DNA from: Stereum hirsutum FP-91666 SS1
Taxonomy: Eukaryota; Basidiomycota; Agaricomycetes; Russulales; Stereaceae
Assembly: GCF_000264905.1 (NCBI RefSeq)
Contig: NW_006763152.1
Coordinates: 328,503 to 366,350, forward strand
Reading direction: 5' to 3'
DNA length: 37,848 bases
Under the pieces are notes generated by a model. It ran no database searches. It saw nothing but the letters and a program-made list of their open reading frames with translations, and was not told where the DNA came from. Shown piece by piece: positions 10,291 through 22,135 of the stretch. The first letter of the stretch is position 1. Each line of letters opens with the position of its first letter. A program made the translations under genes and the position numbers.

Positions 10291-11721
10291 CTACTTTCTG
10301 CACAGGAGTAGCACCGCGGAAACAACGCACAAATCCTGAAGCTCGGACCTTCCCCCTGCCGTGTTCGTCTCCATGAACATGATATCCAACGTCCTTCCAC
10401 GTCCTGTGGCTTCGGTGCGTATTCTGGCTATTGTGTTCCCGTCATGTACGGGCGTCGACACTAGCTGGATTGAATAAACAACACTCAGGTATGTGTGCTG
10501 ACCGACAAACCACAGCAAAATGTGTACTGTTGCTCACCTGCAGCTCATATGTCCTCTGTGGAGGGAGTCTATCGGTGCGCGAACACGTTTGTCCGGTCGT
10601 CCTCATCCAGACATGTCGTCTCCCTCTACTGTCCTCGACGGCGACAGAAGTCTTCCTAGCTCCGGTAAGCGCGCACTCCCGGTCCAACGCCAACTCCATG
10701 CACTTACTTGTACTTTCCTCGAACTTGAACCCCTTCCGTCACCGACTGCCACTCTCGCCCTTCCTCGCATCCTCGTCCTCTCCCGAATCCTCCTCCGCAT
10801 CCTGCTCACCCACCCCTCTACCACCACCTTCGCCCTCCCATGTGGCATACTCGGTCCTAGCAACACGACCTCCGGTCTTCTAAACCTCCGCCACATAATC
10901 TTAGCGACGACCTCTCCTCCGGGTCCTCCTCCATGGATAACCGTCTCTTCATACCGCCGCCGTCCCCTCCACTGCCTTGGTCTTTCCCTTTGTCCTTGTT
11001 CGGATTGACCTTGATCGTGGTGGCGAACCTGATTCTGATTGACGGATGAAGAGGCGGGAGAGACGACGACGTAGAGGGCCTCGGGTCGTTCTACCTCCGA
11101 TGTCCCACCGCTCCGCTCACCGGAGCTCGAACGCGGCCGTTGTCCGAGTCTGACCACCGGTGTAGTCGTACGGCTTCCTCCTACTCCTCCTGGCCCTGCT
11201 CCTCCCCGCGCTGTGGGCGCAAACATGAGGCTCCCGCTCGCACTTATTATCCCCGAGCCGGCGACGGTGGTGGTCAGATGTGGATGGGCACCGGAGGGAC
11301 GCTGGATGCTTCCGCTCTGACTCCGGCTCCGACCCCGACCCCGACTTCCACTCCCACTCCTGCTACTGGATGCGGGACTAGTCCTGGGAGCAGAATACTC
11401 GGAAACGGGAGATTCGACGCGGATGCTTATACTATCCCCTCGCCTCTCCTCGCCATCCCAAATGCCTCCTTCATCGGATATAGACCTGTCGCCGTTACCG
11501 TTGTGGATTGGAAGAGGGGTAGGAGTGTCGGCGAGGGCGGAGGAGCTGAAGGAGAGGGCGGATGGGGAATGGGACTGTGCGATTCCAGTGGTGGCGGTCG
11601 GGGAGGAGGGGACGAGGGTGGTGTTGTAGGGATCTGGGGAGGTGAAGGTGAGATGGAGCGTCGTCGGGGGTGGTGCGTGGGTGGATGTGGATGGGTGGCG
11701 GACGTGCGCCTGGTGTGCCAT
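10291..11721 (-). CDS. Unrecognised Ser/Pro-rich protein with a conserved-looking C-terminal segment
   Basis: Three exons on the minus strand: 11721-10708, 10651-10538 and 10464-10291. Both introns are phase 0 (56 and 73 bases) and the reading is 433 residues. GTAAGT and GTGAGC donors support splicing; reading through intron 1 would instead stop at 10603. The first ~230 residues are low-complexity Ser/Thr/Pro/Gly/Arg sequence, probably disordered. A more ordered region follows, with MWRRFRRPEV, then LPPQRTYELQ joined across intron 2 to LVSTPVHDGN and a tail containing ARIRTEATGRGRTLDI. I do not recognise the family. Minus-strand GTACGT and GTATGT donors at about 11853 and 11980 and a CTCTCAG acceptor at about 11765 suggest spliced 5' UTR upstream of the ATG. 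Confidence 0.6.
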
Positions 11722-13428
11722 GAGGGCGTCGGCGGTGAGCAAGTGAGTTTGAACTTTCTGAGAGGATCAGTTATGAGGAATATAGCACGATGGGATCTGA
11801 TCGTTTCGCAGGACTCGAAAGATCTCGAAGGCGCCCTTTATATGCAACGTACCTGCGCCTCGGATCGACGACGCGTCAGTAGGTCGGTCGGACGGTCATT
11901 CTTCAACGGCAGGACGTGTCACAATCTATCTCTCTTCAAGACCGACGTCGACTCCGTCTCATCACTCCTGTTCGGCGTACATACCTGTGCGTGTACACAG
12001 TCGGGTATGTATAGCTCTCAGATTTGAAGCCCGACTGCGTCCGTTCGTTCTGTTCTGCGTTACGGCACTGTAACGCCTCCGTCTCCTTGACCGCACTCGG
12101 ATTGTTCCACGCACAATTCCTTCCGCCTCCTGGTCTAGGTATGTCGATGATCTCCTTCCGGCTGTACGATCTATGTTCGCCTATCCGGTCATTGTGTGTG
12201 TTGTCAACGCTCGAATTCTCACCGACCCACATTCTGTCACTGCAGTATGCATACATCGTTGCTCAGTCCTTCTGCGCGCCTCCGACATAATACACAACAC
12301 GAGTCTACCCGCTGCAGCCTAGCCTTGTTCGCGAAGTTGGAAATACGCTGATCATCAGAACTAATTAGGTATGCCACACGTCGGATCGGGGAGGAGAGTT
12401 TTGACGTGGAGTGTCAGTTTTGGTACGAGGAGGATGATGATGGTTTGGTGATTGGTGGCAGTGGCGTCGTATGTATCACGGTTTTGACGGTTTGGTCGGG
12501 ACCGATGGGGGCTTGGGCTATGTGATACGCGTATGCTGGGTGTGCTTTGGGTGTTTCACGGAAAGATGCTGCGGCTTCGCGCTGTACATAGGTGCTGGGA
12601 CTCTGGAGAAGTTGATATGGGTGGGGTTGGACGGCGGCACAATGATGTCGTTGATAGACGAGCACGGGAGCGTCTCTTACTCAGTTCACCGAGGTGTTGG
12701 ATGTTGAGGCGCCTGGATTCGGAGTACTGGAGAGGTTGTTGTCGCGATATAAGTGCTTGTGAGTGTGTTTGACCTTTTCGGGCTCTAAATCTTATGATTG
12801 ATTGAGAATTTACGTACACCTTCCCTCGAATTAGACAGTTGCTTGACATAAATGCAAATGTGACGTCAAAAATTTCGATATATGCTATGCTCTTCTGAGA
12901 GTTGAACACTTCCGAGGCTCAGACCTCAAGTCCGTACGGAGAACATAAATAGTCTTTCAGGATCCCACACATCGACATCTCTCCCCGACTCACATGACAA
13001 CCGGAGTCGAAGCTCCTGTCCTGTCTGCTTAGCCTTCCCAAATTGGCCGTGAGGCATCGATGCTGTCCTCTATGTTTCACAGTGTTCATCATCAGTTGGA
13101 GGTCCCATAAGTAGCAACTGCACGGCGTCCAGGAGTTTTTGCCCGTGTTGCGGATCAGGTCAGTGCATCTCTATCTCTGGGTGATTCGGAGTGTGCCAGA
13201 CGACGCGCTTGTTTCGCTGATGTGGCTCAGGTGAGACCCTTCATCATAGCCGGGGTTCTCTATGTTCGCCGTGTTAGAACAGTTTGAGTGCAAGGCTATT
13301 CTTTGGCTATTTTCATTCTTACATAAGTCCTATCCAATTGCCTCACGCGGGGCCAGTATTTTTAATTAAGGTTGGACTACAAGCGTACACTGTCTGGGGA
13401 GCTCGGATGGTACCGCAAAGTTATCAGG
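11722..13428. other. Mostly non-coding, with a weak minus-strand candidate
   Basis: The left end probably holds 5' UTR introns of the gene at 10291-11721. At 12849-12556 a minus-strand reading (ATG at 12849, possible intron with GTGTAC donor and CTCCAG acceptor, stop near 12556) gives a short Arg/Ser-rich peptide with no known motif. Nothing else is supportable. Confidence 0.4.
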
Positions 13429-13640
13429 GCGGAAGGGACGGAGGGTACGTTGGAGGAGGGAGGTGCGTTCGCTGGGTTCGGGGCTGTGTGGGGGTGACAT
13501 TTTTGTGGGTGTCGATGTCGGGGACGACGACGAGGAGAGGATGTCGTTGGATGAGAGATTATATTGTCGGTTGCCCCTGAGTGGACAAATGGGAGTTCCT
13601 CTGACTCAGCCACTTCTTCTTATCTTATCTTATCTCTCGG
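13429..13640 (-). pseudogene. Inverted relic of the dipeptidase-1 promoter and first codons
   Basis: The reverse complement matches 6781-6982 closely, including the GATA sites (here three overlapping copies at 13619-13634), a TGGCTGAGTCAG stretch, the 5' UTR and the start codon (13500-13498). The first 24 codons are identical at protein level, from [10 protein letters not shown] through the dileucine motif to RPFR. Homology then ends abruptly and the reading stops within about 20 codons. No dipeptidase catalytic region follows. It is a partial, inverted duplication lying between the two full paralogues and clearly derived from gene 1. Confidence 0.85.
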
Positions 13641-14295
13641 TGTGAACATAATCGAATTCTTGCGACTTTTCCCGCTGAACCACGACTGTCAATGGTACTC
13701 TCGCCCCCTAAGGATTTCTATGTACGATGAAAGCTATGTCTAGTTTCCATGGATATATCTCCTGTGTTTCATACTCTGTACTCTCACCGTGCGCGTTCAC
13801 TCGGTATCCGTCCAACTCCGTCCACGAGCTCTTCCAACTGTATATGCTCGCCAACCGTTTGCTCACCCGATATCTTTACTGCCCCGTCGCACAACATGCA
13901 CGCCTCCCGCTTCCAACCACTATCTTGGCTCATGACTATGTACATGCAAGCTCAAGAATAAGTCAGAAGCGGACTCGATTCACGACGATCTTAGCGATTG
14001 GCCTGGACTGGTACATGTACTGTATAGGCCTAAGCCGACGCTCTGCTAGCTAACTATCAGCTCTTTCGACTACATGCACTTCTTGTTCCTCGATCGACTC
14101 AGCGGTGAGATGTCATACTTCAGAACATAAAATCACTTACCTCCGGGCTCAGAACAAAGGAGAAGCCAAACGAGTAGCGTGGTACATTCAACGTGTCCAT
14201 AGTCTTATAAGCCCCCCTTGTAGGCCTATCACCGACCCCTTGACCTCTCACCCTCGATATATCATATCAACACTCACCACCACTCACTAGCAAAT
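13641..14295. other. Intergenic region
   Basis: No supportable gene. Pyrimidine-rich sequence with TATATCATATC just before 14296 may be the promoter of the small membrane-protein gene. Confidence 0.5.
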
Positions 14296-14615
14296 ATGTA
14301 CTCCCCCGTCCTAACCTCCACCCTCGACCTCCTCTCCTCCCTCCTCGACTTCCTCACCTCACCCCCGCCTCGCCCTTCTCCCTCATCCTGCTCTTCCTCC
14401 TCGCGCTCCTGCTAATGCTCATGATCCGTGGCATGGAATTCAAAGTCGCGACGCTTATATGTGCCGCGACGGGCGAGGTGCTGTATTCGGTTACGCAGAC
14501 GACGACAATTGGGATGGCTGGGGCGGGGACGGCGTGGAGCGGGACTCGGGCTGGGAGTGGAAGCGGGATGATTGCCGCTGGGGCGGGGGTCGTCAAGGGA
14601 TTGTTGCAGGAGTGA
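14296..14615 (+). pseudogene. Small single-pass membrane protein with a one-base frame break
   Basis: An ATG at 14296 starts MYSPVLTSTLDLLSSLLDFL, an amphipathic stretch. That frame then runs into low-complexity Ser/Pro and stops. The next frame over, open from before 14343, encodes a strong membrane helix (LILLFLLALLLMLMIRG), then FKVATLICAATGEVLYSV and a Gly/Ala-rich tail, ending TGA at 14613-14615. The two join into a coherent ~105-residue protein if one base is missing near the CCCCC run at 14362-14366. It could be a recent pseudogene, an assembly error at the homopolymer, or a wrong start choice on my part. The family is not recognised. Confidence 0.4.
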
Positions 14616-16235
14616 GCGGATGTTTCTTTTTTTGTGGAATGGGACGGAGGGTACGTCCCGTCTTCCTTTGATGTTCCTCGTTTTGTGCTCTTTAGTTATG
14701 CTTCGAGTCGAGTGGTTCCGCTTTCTGTGCAGCGCTTTGTTCTGCATGAGTCTGAGTTACTAACTAACTAAAAATATTTATACGTCTTCTGTGTTCATCA
14801 TCTTCCTCTTCACAACCACATCTTCCATACTCGACGTCTTTCTTAGCAGCCCACTCTGAATACCCTGGGAATGAAACCAGAGACGACCTGCGCCTCTTTT
14901 CCCCCAATGAAAACGATTCAGACCCCCCGCCTCCTGTCCTGCGCTCTCCTGGTGCTTGCTCCGGTTATAGTGTGGCGCAGCGCTCGAACGCATCAGCATC
15001 TGTTGCTTTCCTTTCCTCGTGTCATGATATGGCCAACTCATTGATATCTCTTGAGTCTGGACCGTAGACCCGTTGTACTATCCAGTTTCACTCGGTATCA
15101 CCCATTCAACCCTTTGGCGTAGTTATACGAACCCAGATTCAGTCTTTCAGAAGCCATTCTTGTGACGTTTTCCGCTGAGCCACTCTAACTTCTAAGCTCT
15201 ATCACAGCGCCAGATCCTGTTTTATGTACGGGCAGAAATGAGAACAATCTTGTTCTGCACGCTCAGAACTCTTCCGGACAAAGGCGGTATGTGTTCTGTG
15301 ACAGCAGAATGTAATCGTGATTCATTTCTGCGTTGGCAGAAAAGAGGATCCTTCGCTGTGTATGCACGATTCTCGCTCGCTTAGAATTTTTACATAAGAG
15401 GAAAGCTGTGTCGAAGCTTATGAATGAATGTCTCGTGTGTCCTCTCGGGCTCTGTCGCATAGTCTCATTCAAACGAATCAAGGCGCGCTGTCACCAGTCT
15501 ACCCAGCTGCCAGTGGAGACAACATCTACCGCTTCTGTCATTTTTCTTGTCTCTTGACCGAGGAATACCTGCAATTCCAAGAACAAAACCATCTCCCCTT
15601 TCTCGAACCGATTATCCAAGCACTCGACGACCCCAAAGGCTTCCAACGCTGACTCCTATATCAATCACAACCCCATGCTCATCTTCGACTATACACTCCC
15701 TCCACAATACCATTGAGCCCCAACCTCTTCTGAATCCCTCAACTCCGATCTACACAAGCAAACGTATAGTACGCAGAGTTGCAGAGTCATACATCACGGT
15801 CGCCGATGGGATGTTTGAATCCCTGATATTAATCGTGCCGTGCCGTGTCGTTTGTGCATTATGGATTCTTGTGGCCCACGCTGATAGTGATTCAGATGCG
15901 AGATCTACATTATCGCGTGAGGAGGTGACGGTTCCCTGGACGCTATGCTATGTCCGAAATTCCATGTTCAAAAATCTAGATTCGATCGAAAAGCAGAAAA
16001 TCACTTGCCGGTTTGAGTACTCTCTAGTCGTCTCTATTGCATGGGATACTGATGGTCCAGACAGCGTACTTAGTGTCTCGCTCCAAGCCTGCATGATAAA
16101 CGCCATCTCAATATTCTCTTTGTTGATTCATTCGTAATAGACCTAAGGCCTAAGGAGAGCCGGACATGTTAACATCATTTTATCTTATCTCGTAAATAGA
16201 AATGTACATAGAACCCACGACTAGGACCAGAGTCG
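14616..16235. other. Intergenic region without a supportable gene
   Basis: Several short ORFs occur, the longest being 15547-16137 on the plus strand. None has a recognisable motif, and the amino-acid composition shifts abruptly along the ORF. A GATA-type TTATCTTATC sits near 16180. I see no RNA gene or repeat. Confidence 0.5.
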
Positions 16236-16529
16236 TCAATATTGTATCATTTCTGTAAGCTCCGCTTTAAATTTACTCTCAACAGCTCCATAATCGACAC
16301 CTTTTTCATCCAAAATCTCATCCCATTGAATTTGATCATAGTCAAGAGGCTCTCCATTTGTTGCCGAGAAAGCGGTTTGGGCGATTCGGAGCGAACACAG
16401 GTGCGGGAGCGTTGTGTCATGATCACTGTAGGATTTTAACATCCCGTAGCTTGAATCTAGATAGCTCCAGAGATTGAGGAATAGTCGGATGACCGTTCCT
16501 AAGGGTTTAACAAATGGCCGACATCGCAT
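16236..16529 (-). pseudogene. C-terminal fragment of a DUF6533-type membrane protein
   Basis: Only the tail of the family is present: RLFLNL near the start, then NGEPLDYDQIQWDEILDE, stopping TGA at 16238-16236. These match the tail of the gene at 20313-22135 (RLFLNLRTHQ and GEPLDYDQWDDFLDDED). The nucleotides of the two tails are also visibly alike (16308-16370 compared with 20416-20476). The transmembrane exons that should precede it are absent upstream, where the O-methyltransferase 3' end begins within 300 bases. Confidence 0.65.
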
Positions 16530-16806
16530 CGAACCCCATTGACCGACATTGGGTCTTACTTACAGTAATACTCTCAGGCTTAGGGTTATGAGAGTAACGC
16601 CTGCGTTTTTTTTTCCCCGCAGTCAATTGCTCCCGACAGAAATAATGTTCTGAAAGAAGTCAGTCTAAGAATGTGAGCGTCTGTCGTGCTATTGTTTCTC
16701 TCTACTCTCAAACAGTACCTATAAATTCGTCACAGACACTACTCAGATACAATTTTCCGCGATGTCAAAAAAAAAGGTGAAAGACGCCCATGTGCAAAAC
16801 ATCACT

Positions 16807-18783
16807 CTAAACAGGTACAGCCTCCATCTGTTGCATAAAAGCAGAGCGACCTTCTCCCTGATACACTCTGATGATCTTCCAACCTGCCGCCAGAAGGAGT
16901 GAATAAAAATGATCTATCGTTCTCTCCTGCGAGTTCCCCAATAAGAACATCTACTCATATCGGGTCGGTCAGTCGTCAATGGTCATAAATCTGTCGTGGG
17001 TACGAGGATGAGAATATTACGCACCGTGAAGTCACTGTTGTACTGCATGTCATTAATTGGGCCGAAATTAGCGAGAAGGGGCTCGGGAGCCTCATGAGGC
17101 ATAGCCCCCGGAATCCCATCTTTATCGACAGTTCGGGTATCGCGGCAGGCGTAAGGCACGATGCTCTCCATGGCCACGAGCTTCGTTTTCGGTGTCGCGG
17201 CCGCACGCAGGTGTTTCAGTATCGTGATCGCATAACTGTCAGACCAGTCATGTAAAATTTGCTTGAGGAGGAATACACTCGCTCCCTTGACGGGTTGCGG
17301 AGTGAAGACGTCGTGACCTAAGAAAGGATAATTAAAATCAGGAAGAAAGTGACAGTCTGAGACAGAGGAGGGGAAAATGACCTTGCAACTTGACTCTCCC
17401 AGACCGAACAGCTTCGGGAAGCTCCTTAGCCCAGATCTGTGAATATAGGTAGGTTATTGTCATCGATTTAATTGTTTCACACATTGACGTAGTAGTGTAC
17501 ACACCCCATTTGCCTGCACAATCACGGCATCACGGTCTTGAACCACAATTTTCAGAGACGGATAGGACTTTGCGAGCGCGAGAGAGACGGCGCCGACTCC
17601 GGCTCCAACATCGACCACCACATCTTCCACTCCGAGACTTTTCCAGTCGAAGCCTGTGAGTGATATTCCATGAGCGTATAATAAAAATGACGGGAAAATT
17701 ATGCTCGAATCATAATACCACTATCAAGAGCCGCCTCTGCTGGCTGCATCGCGGCCACTCCTTGCATAGCAATTCCAAAACGCTGAAGGCGCATTTCCTG
17801 GCCTGGCTGTTCGATCCAGACCCAGAAAGGGACATTTGAACCTGTAGTACGAGCCAGCGGTGCATCAGTGGGCTCCCCGGAAAAGCGAGTCTTTGGATCA
17901 CGAAGGGTCGCGACAGCGGAGGTTGCTCCCATCCATCCCTCGTCGAGGCTGATTGTGAAGAAGATAAGCCCAAGAAAATATGGAGTATAATGAAATGGAA
18001 TATACATATGCTCGATTAAAGCGGCAAACCCGGAGGTGCCTACGTGCCTGTCCCGGGGTCTACAATGTTCCTTCATCAGCTATATATCTGATAACACATC
18101 GCAACATATGGAACACACTTAGCGAGAAGTTCATCAACAGATTTCCCTGTGTCAAGCATCGACGAAATACGAGTGTTTGAAAAGACATCTGGCTCGACTT
18201 CGCGGAAGAGGTAGTACGTGGAGAGGTAGCGAAGTAGACGAGCTGTGCAATGCGTAGATAAATATACAACTGAGAGCATAATGACGATGAGAGCTACCGT
18301 TCTTGTTCGGGTCTAGTTGATTCCTCTTCGCTATCTCATCCACATGAATACCCTTCATCAAATATCGGTGCGTGATTGTACAGAAGCTACAACAGCGGTG
18401 AACGTACCTTTGGTCCTGCCTCCCGCAGGATCTCGACAGTGTTCGTCTCGAGGAGAGCCCTAAGAGCAATCGCTTTATAGTGCTTCAAAGTACCGCGATG
18501 TAAGAGTAAGAAGTCTAGTTGAAACATATACACGCACACCGGATGCGATGTGAGAGACGGAAACCGATGGAGGTTCTAGGAGAGCCGCTATCTGATACGC
18601 AGACGCCGTCGCAATATTGATGGCTTCAGCGACAGTGGGGTCCATGCGGAATGCTTCGGACCCAGGAGTGAATGCGGAATCGATGCTGGGAACTTCAACA
18701 CCCCGAGTAGCACAACTGGCATCGATAGCGGCTACTGACTCCGCAATGAGCTTATAAAGTTGGGAAAGTGTGGATGGAGCCAT
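16807..18783 (-). CDS. SAM-dependent O-methyltransferase (COMT-type, methyltransferase family 2)
   Basis: Transfers a methyl group from S-adenosylmethionine to a hydroxyl of a small, probably aromatic or secondary-metabolite, substrate. Ten exons on the minus strand: 18783-18538, 18482-18408, 18352-18298, 18242-18119, 18047-18006, 17948-17719, 17653-17505, 17436-17382, 17317-17025 and 16950-16807. They give 470 residues with phase kept throughout. The N-terminal half is the helical dimerisation region (LLRYLSTYYLFREVEPDVF). The Rossmann part has the SAM motif VVVDVGAGVGAV at about 268-279 and IVVQDRDAV, then QILHDWSD with the probable catalytic base His348, and NSQERT near the end. The length is normal for the fungal family and no defect is visible. 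No NRPS, PKS or terpene cyclase is in the window, so any pathway assignment would be speculation. Confidence 0.92.
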
Positions 18784-20312
18784 GATGATTCAGAGAGGTT
18801 GTTGCAAATAAAGCGACGGGAAAGATCTCAATTATAAGGTATTTATGCGCAGGGGTGAGCCCCGTCTTGATGCAGCTGGTGGCTATCAGCAGCCGAGATG
18901 TATACAGATCCGTTCCGAAGTAGAGGCTCATTAGATAGGCACTCGTTTCACAGTTCACATCATCTTGCGACAATCTGGAGCAGAAGACCCTACGGAGGCA
19001 GACCGCACATCGGCTGGCGCTGAACTGACGAATGAATGACCACGGATACACCAATGATTTACTGAGACTTTAAGAAACGGGCTACACGGACATCGGCTGA
19101 TTGGGAGGAAGCGAAAATTTGATGACCATCGGAGCTAATATACAAATCGTTCTGATGTGAGCGCCCATTGCATACAAAAGGTAACGCATGGGTGGGAAGA
19201 TTATGTGGAGGTTATTAGCATACCTTCCGCGTCTCGCACTACCTCGTTCTTCCCGTACAAAACTTGCAGAAAGCGTATCTTGCGGAAATCGGGTTTCTCG
19301 GCCGCTGTCGAACTTCGACAGCCCATGGTACCCTTTTGCGTCAATCGAGTTTTCCACTATGGAAGGGGTTTTTGTATTGTTAGAGCTGATTTTTGCCATC
19401 TCGAACTCCCTGCAGCCATCTCAGCATCCTAGACTGAGATGGTGCATTCATACTTATCCTCACTTGGCACGGTTTTCTTCTGAACGATCTGTGGTTTTTA
19501 TTTCTTCATACACAGATTCACTTAGTCTCTCTAGCAACGTAGTATATTGCGTCCGCCACCGTAACCGTGGCCTTGAAGCCTGCAAGCCCTATTGGAAAGT
19601 AGTAGGTTCCACCAAATAAATGCATGTAAGGCAACCTCTGATCGACTATCAAAATGTGCTTAGACAGATTATGATGTCAGTGCCAAGAAATACGAAATCA
19701 TAGTATACTGCACAGAGTTCAAGCTTTACGTAGGTGCCTATGTCCAGAAATAAACGGAGTGAATGAAGATAGAAAAACCCCAATATTGTATAGGATGCAA
19801 CTGCCGGTAAAACTGGGTCTATGCACACCGTTATTTGTGTGTGAGCAATCAAGAAATGAGAGGAAAACATATGAGTGTACTATGAACCAGCCATCAATCA
19901 AATGGAACGGAATCGGAATGGACAGTGTTTTTTATATGTGCAACGGAGAAAAGGAGAAGAAATGAGGAGGTATCAAGTCATGCTCGTGCCGGCAGGAAGG
20001 AGAGACACAGTAAGAAAATATCAAATGGTAGCCGAGGGAGAGACCATTGCATCAATTCAGAATGTGGTTCATTCAGAGATGCCTACGGACTCATGTGATC
20101 ATTAGAATACTGTCGGGTGAAGATGAGTCGAGAATAGAAGTAACTTACGGGGACATAGTCGCTGATCCAGATTCAAGCTATCTCCGTCACATTGGATGGA
20201 CCAGCGACTGGCTCTGGCTCTCTTTGCATAGGGACCATCTCGATATTTATTGCATCTGGTCCTTCATACACCTATGTGTTCCACAAAAGAATTATTTCGA
20301 TCATTCTCGTGA
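18784..20312. other. Intergenic region
   Basis: It covers the promoter side of the O-methyltransferase and the 3' side of the DUF6533 gene. The short ORFs are unconvincing. A perfect palindrome GCTGTCGAA-C-TTCGACAGC lies near 19303-19321. Nothing else is identified. Confidence 0.5.
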
Positions 20313-22135
20313 CTAGGATGGAGCACTCACGACTGGAACAAAGGTCATCAAAGGGTCCTGTGCTCTATTTGAATCCGTGTTATTCCCTGCAGCTTCATCA
20401 TGGACATCCTCGTCATCCAAAAAGTCATCCCATTGGTCATAGTCAAGTGGTTCACCAATGTTGCCGAGGAAGCGATTGGGACGATTCTGGGCCAATGAGG
20501 GAGCGGGTAGAGTTGGGTCATTCGAGGAAAGCCCGTATCGTGGATTCTGGTGGGTTCTGAGGTTGAGGAATAAACGGTTGGCCAAGAGATTGGGAATCCT
20601 TTTCTTCCACAACCCAATCAGCCGACATTTAGAAAGAGGGGATGTTAAGATTATCATACACGGACAAAAATGGTCCCATGAATTCGCTGAGTACCACCCC
20701 AAACGACTAGTATGAAGGTGTGAGAAGCTGATATCAAGAAGTGCGCAAAAATTATGATTCACGTTGATATGAAAAATAGCAACCTGTGGATGAAATATTC
20801 AGTCTCTGTTTGCCATTTCTATGTGCAGACTTACAATCTGAAGAGAGCCACTTGCTGCCACCACCAAGAATATACCTCTGCCAATCCAGTATAAGAGCAA
20901 TATATTCCCAAGTAAGATGAGACTATTACATGTAATAAAGAATTCCTATTGGTCAGAACACAATCAGTGAGTTGAGGGTCATGATGCAGCATCCATAAGT
21001 AGGTACACCTACCGTCATGCAAGATTGTCTGTGAAATGGAATTCTGCCCGAGTCTGCGCATCTCACCAAGGTGGGACGAGAGTTTCCTGACCGTCAATAG
21101 AATCATCATAGTGTCAAATGCAAGTGGTAGTACTAGTCCTGTCAAAATCTGTAGGACTAATAATGTGGTGAGATCTGAGTGACTCCGATATTTGGGATGC
21201 TGCCTCACTATGGTAATTCATAAGCGCATCAGTGAAAATCACCACAACTCTATGGGTGATATTTGGGTATAGTTATAACGCACCTGTGTAAAACGGATTC
21301 AGACGATTCACTAGATGCACAACGAGACAATCCTGCAAAACTTGAACCCATAGTGGATACTGGAATGTCGATGATGTCCTCCTGTGAAGAGAATTGGAAT
21401 GCTCATCACAGTGCGCTGAGAAACGGGACTCACGTAAATGTCCAGAGCCGCCCTGGTCATAATTAAAACAGCAGACATAGCCAGTATATATCGGCTTCGG
21501 TGATATATGATGTATACTCGCATAGCGATCAAGGCTGTGAGAGTGATCAATAAGACACAGGCCAGATCGGTGGGTCCTTGGTTATTGCATGAACGTACAG
21601 CTGGTGCTAGCCACTGTGATGATTTCTAACACAGGATACGTATATTCAACGACACGGCAACTACATTCAAGGATCAATGTATATTCTGCTAGCACATAAA
21701 GAAACTTCTGATGATGTACTCACGAATTATTGCTGACTGTCCCGGGCATCTCTACATATATTGACATTGCCTGCCATAACAAGAAGCCATACCTATTGAC
21801 AATGAATAGAATGGAGGTGCCAGATAGTGTTTTCCTCGACCAGATAACGGCAATTTCCATCGGTGACGTTTGGAGATAGTCAAGAGCCCAAACCGCTGCT
21901 TGGTTGAATTTTAAATGAGCAGATGAGTTGCACACAAGGAATTCGACTCGGGCATCGCAGAAAGTGATGAATGGGTATTGAAACAGACCGAATGCGGACA
22001 CAAAGGCATAATTACTTATCAACCTTGAAGAAACAGAACACTCATTATACTTTATACATTGTCTGCAAGCATAGAAGCTACGCACCATAGGTATTGTTCT
22101 AAAATAATATCTTGTAGGACGGCGGAATCAGACAT
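20313..22135 (-). CDS. DUF6533 multi-pass membrane protein, possibly frame-damaged
   Basis: Basidiomycete-specific integral membrane family of unknown function. Minus-strand exons that fit: 22135-22086, 22023-21989, 21895 to about 21738, about 21613-21434, 21381-21284, 21203-21013, then pieces from 20945 to the stop at 20315-20313. Family hallmarks are the N-terminal ALDYLQTSPMEIAVIW and SILFIVNRY, a RVYIIYHRSR loop, LILTGLVLPLAF-type helices, and the RLFLNLRTHQ tail followed by an acidic C terminus with GEPLDYDQWDD. Most junctions keep phase. The junction between the exon ending at 21013 (phase 1, after LHD) and the good continuation FFITCNSLILLGNILLLYW from 20945 does not. Either one base is gained or lost there, or a splice site is misjudged. 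The exon ending near 21738 is also uncertain (GTCAGC donor). Confidence 0.7.

Noticed and set aside
11140..12027. Long plus-strand ORF (295 codons) opposite the gene at 10291-11721
   Set aside because: Its composition is the complement of the Ser/Arg-rich minus-strand gene, it has no motif, and the minus strand has a better spliced model.
12414..12665. Minus-strand ORF of 83 codons
   Set aside because: Low complexity, starts at a non-ATG codon, and overlaps another weak reading without deciding evidence.
15547..16137. Plus-strand ORF of 196 codons
   Set aside because: No domain, no ATG-supported start context, abrupt composition changes, and no splice support; probably a chance ORF.
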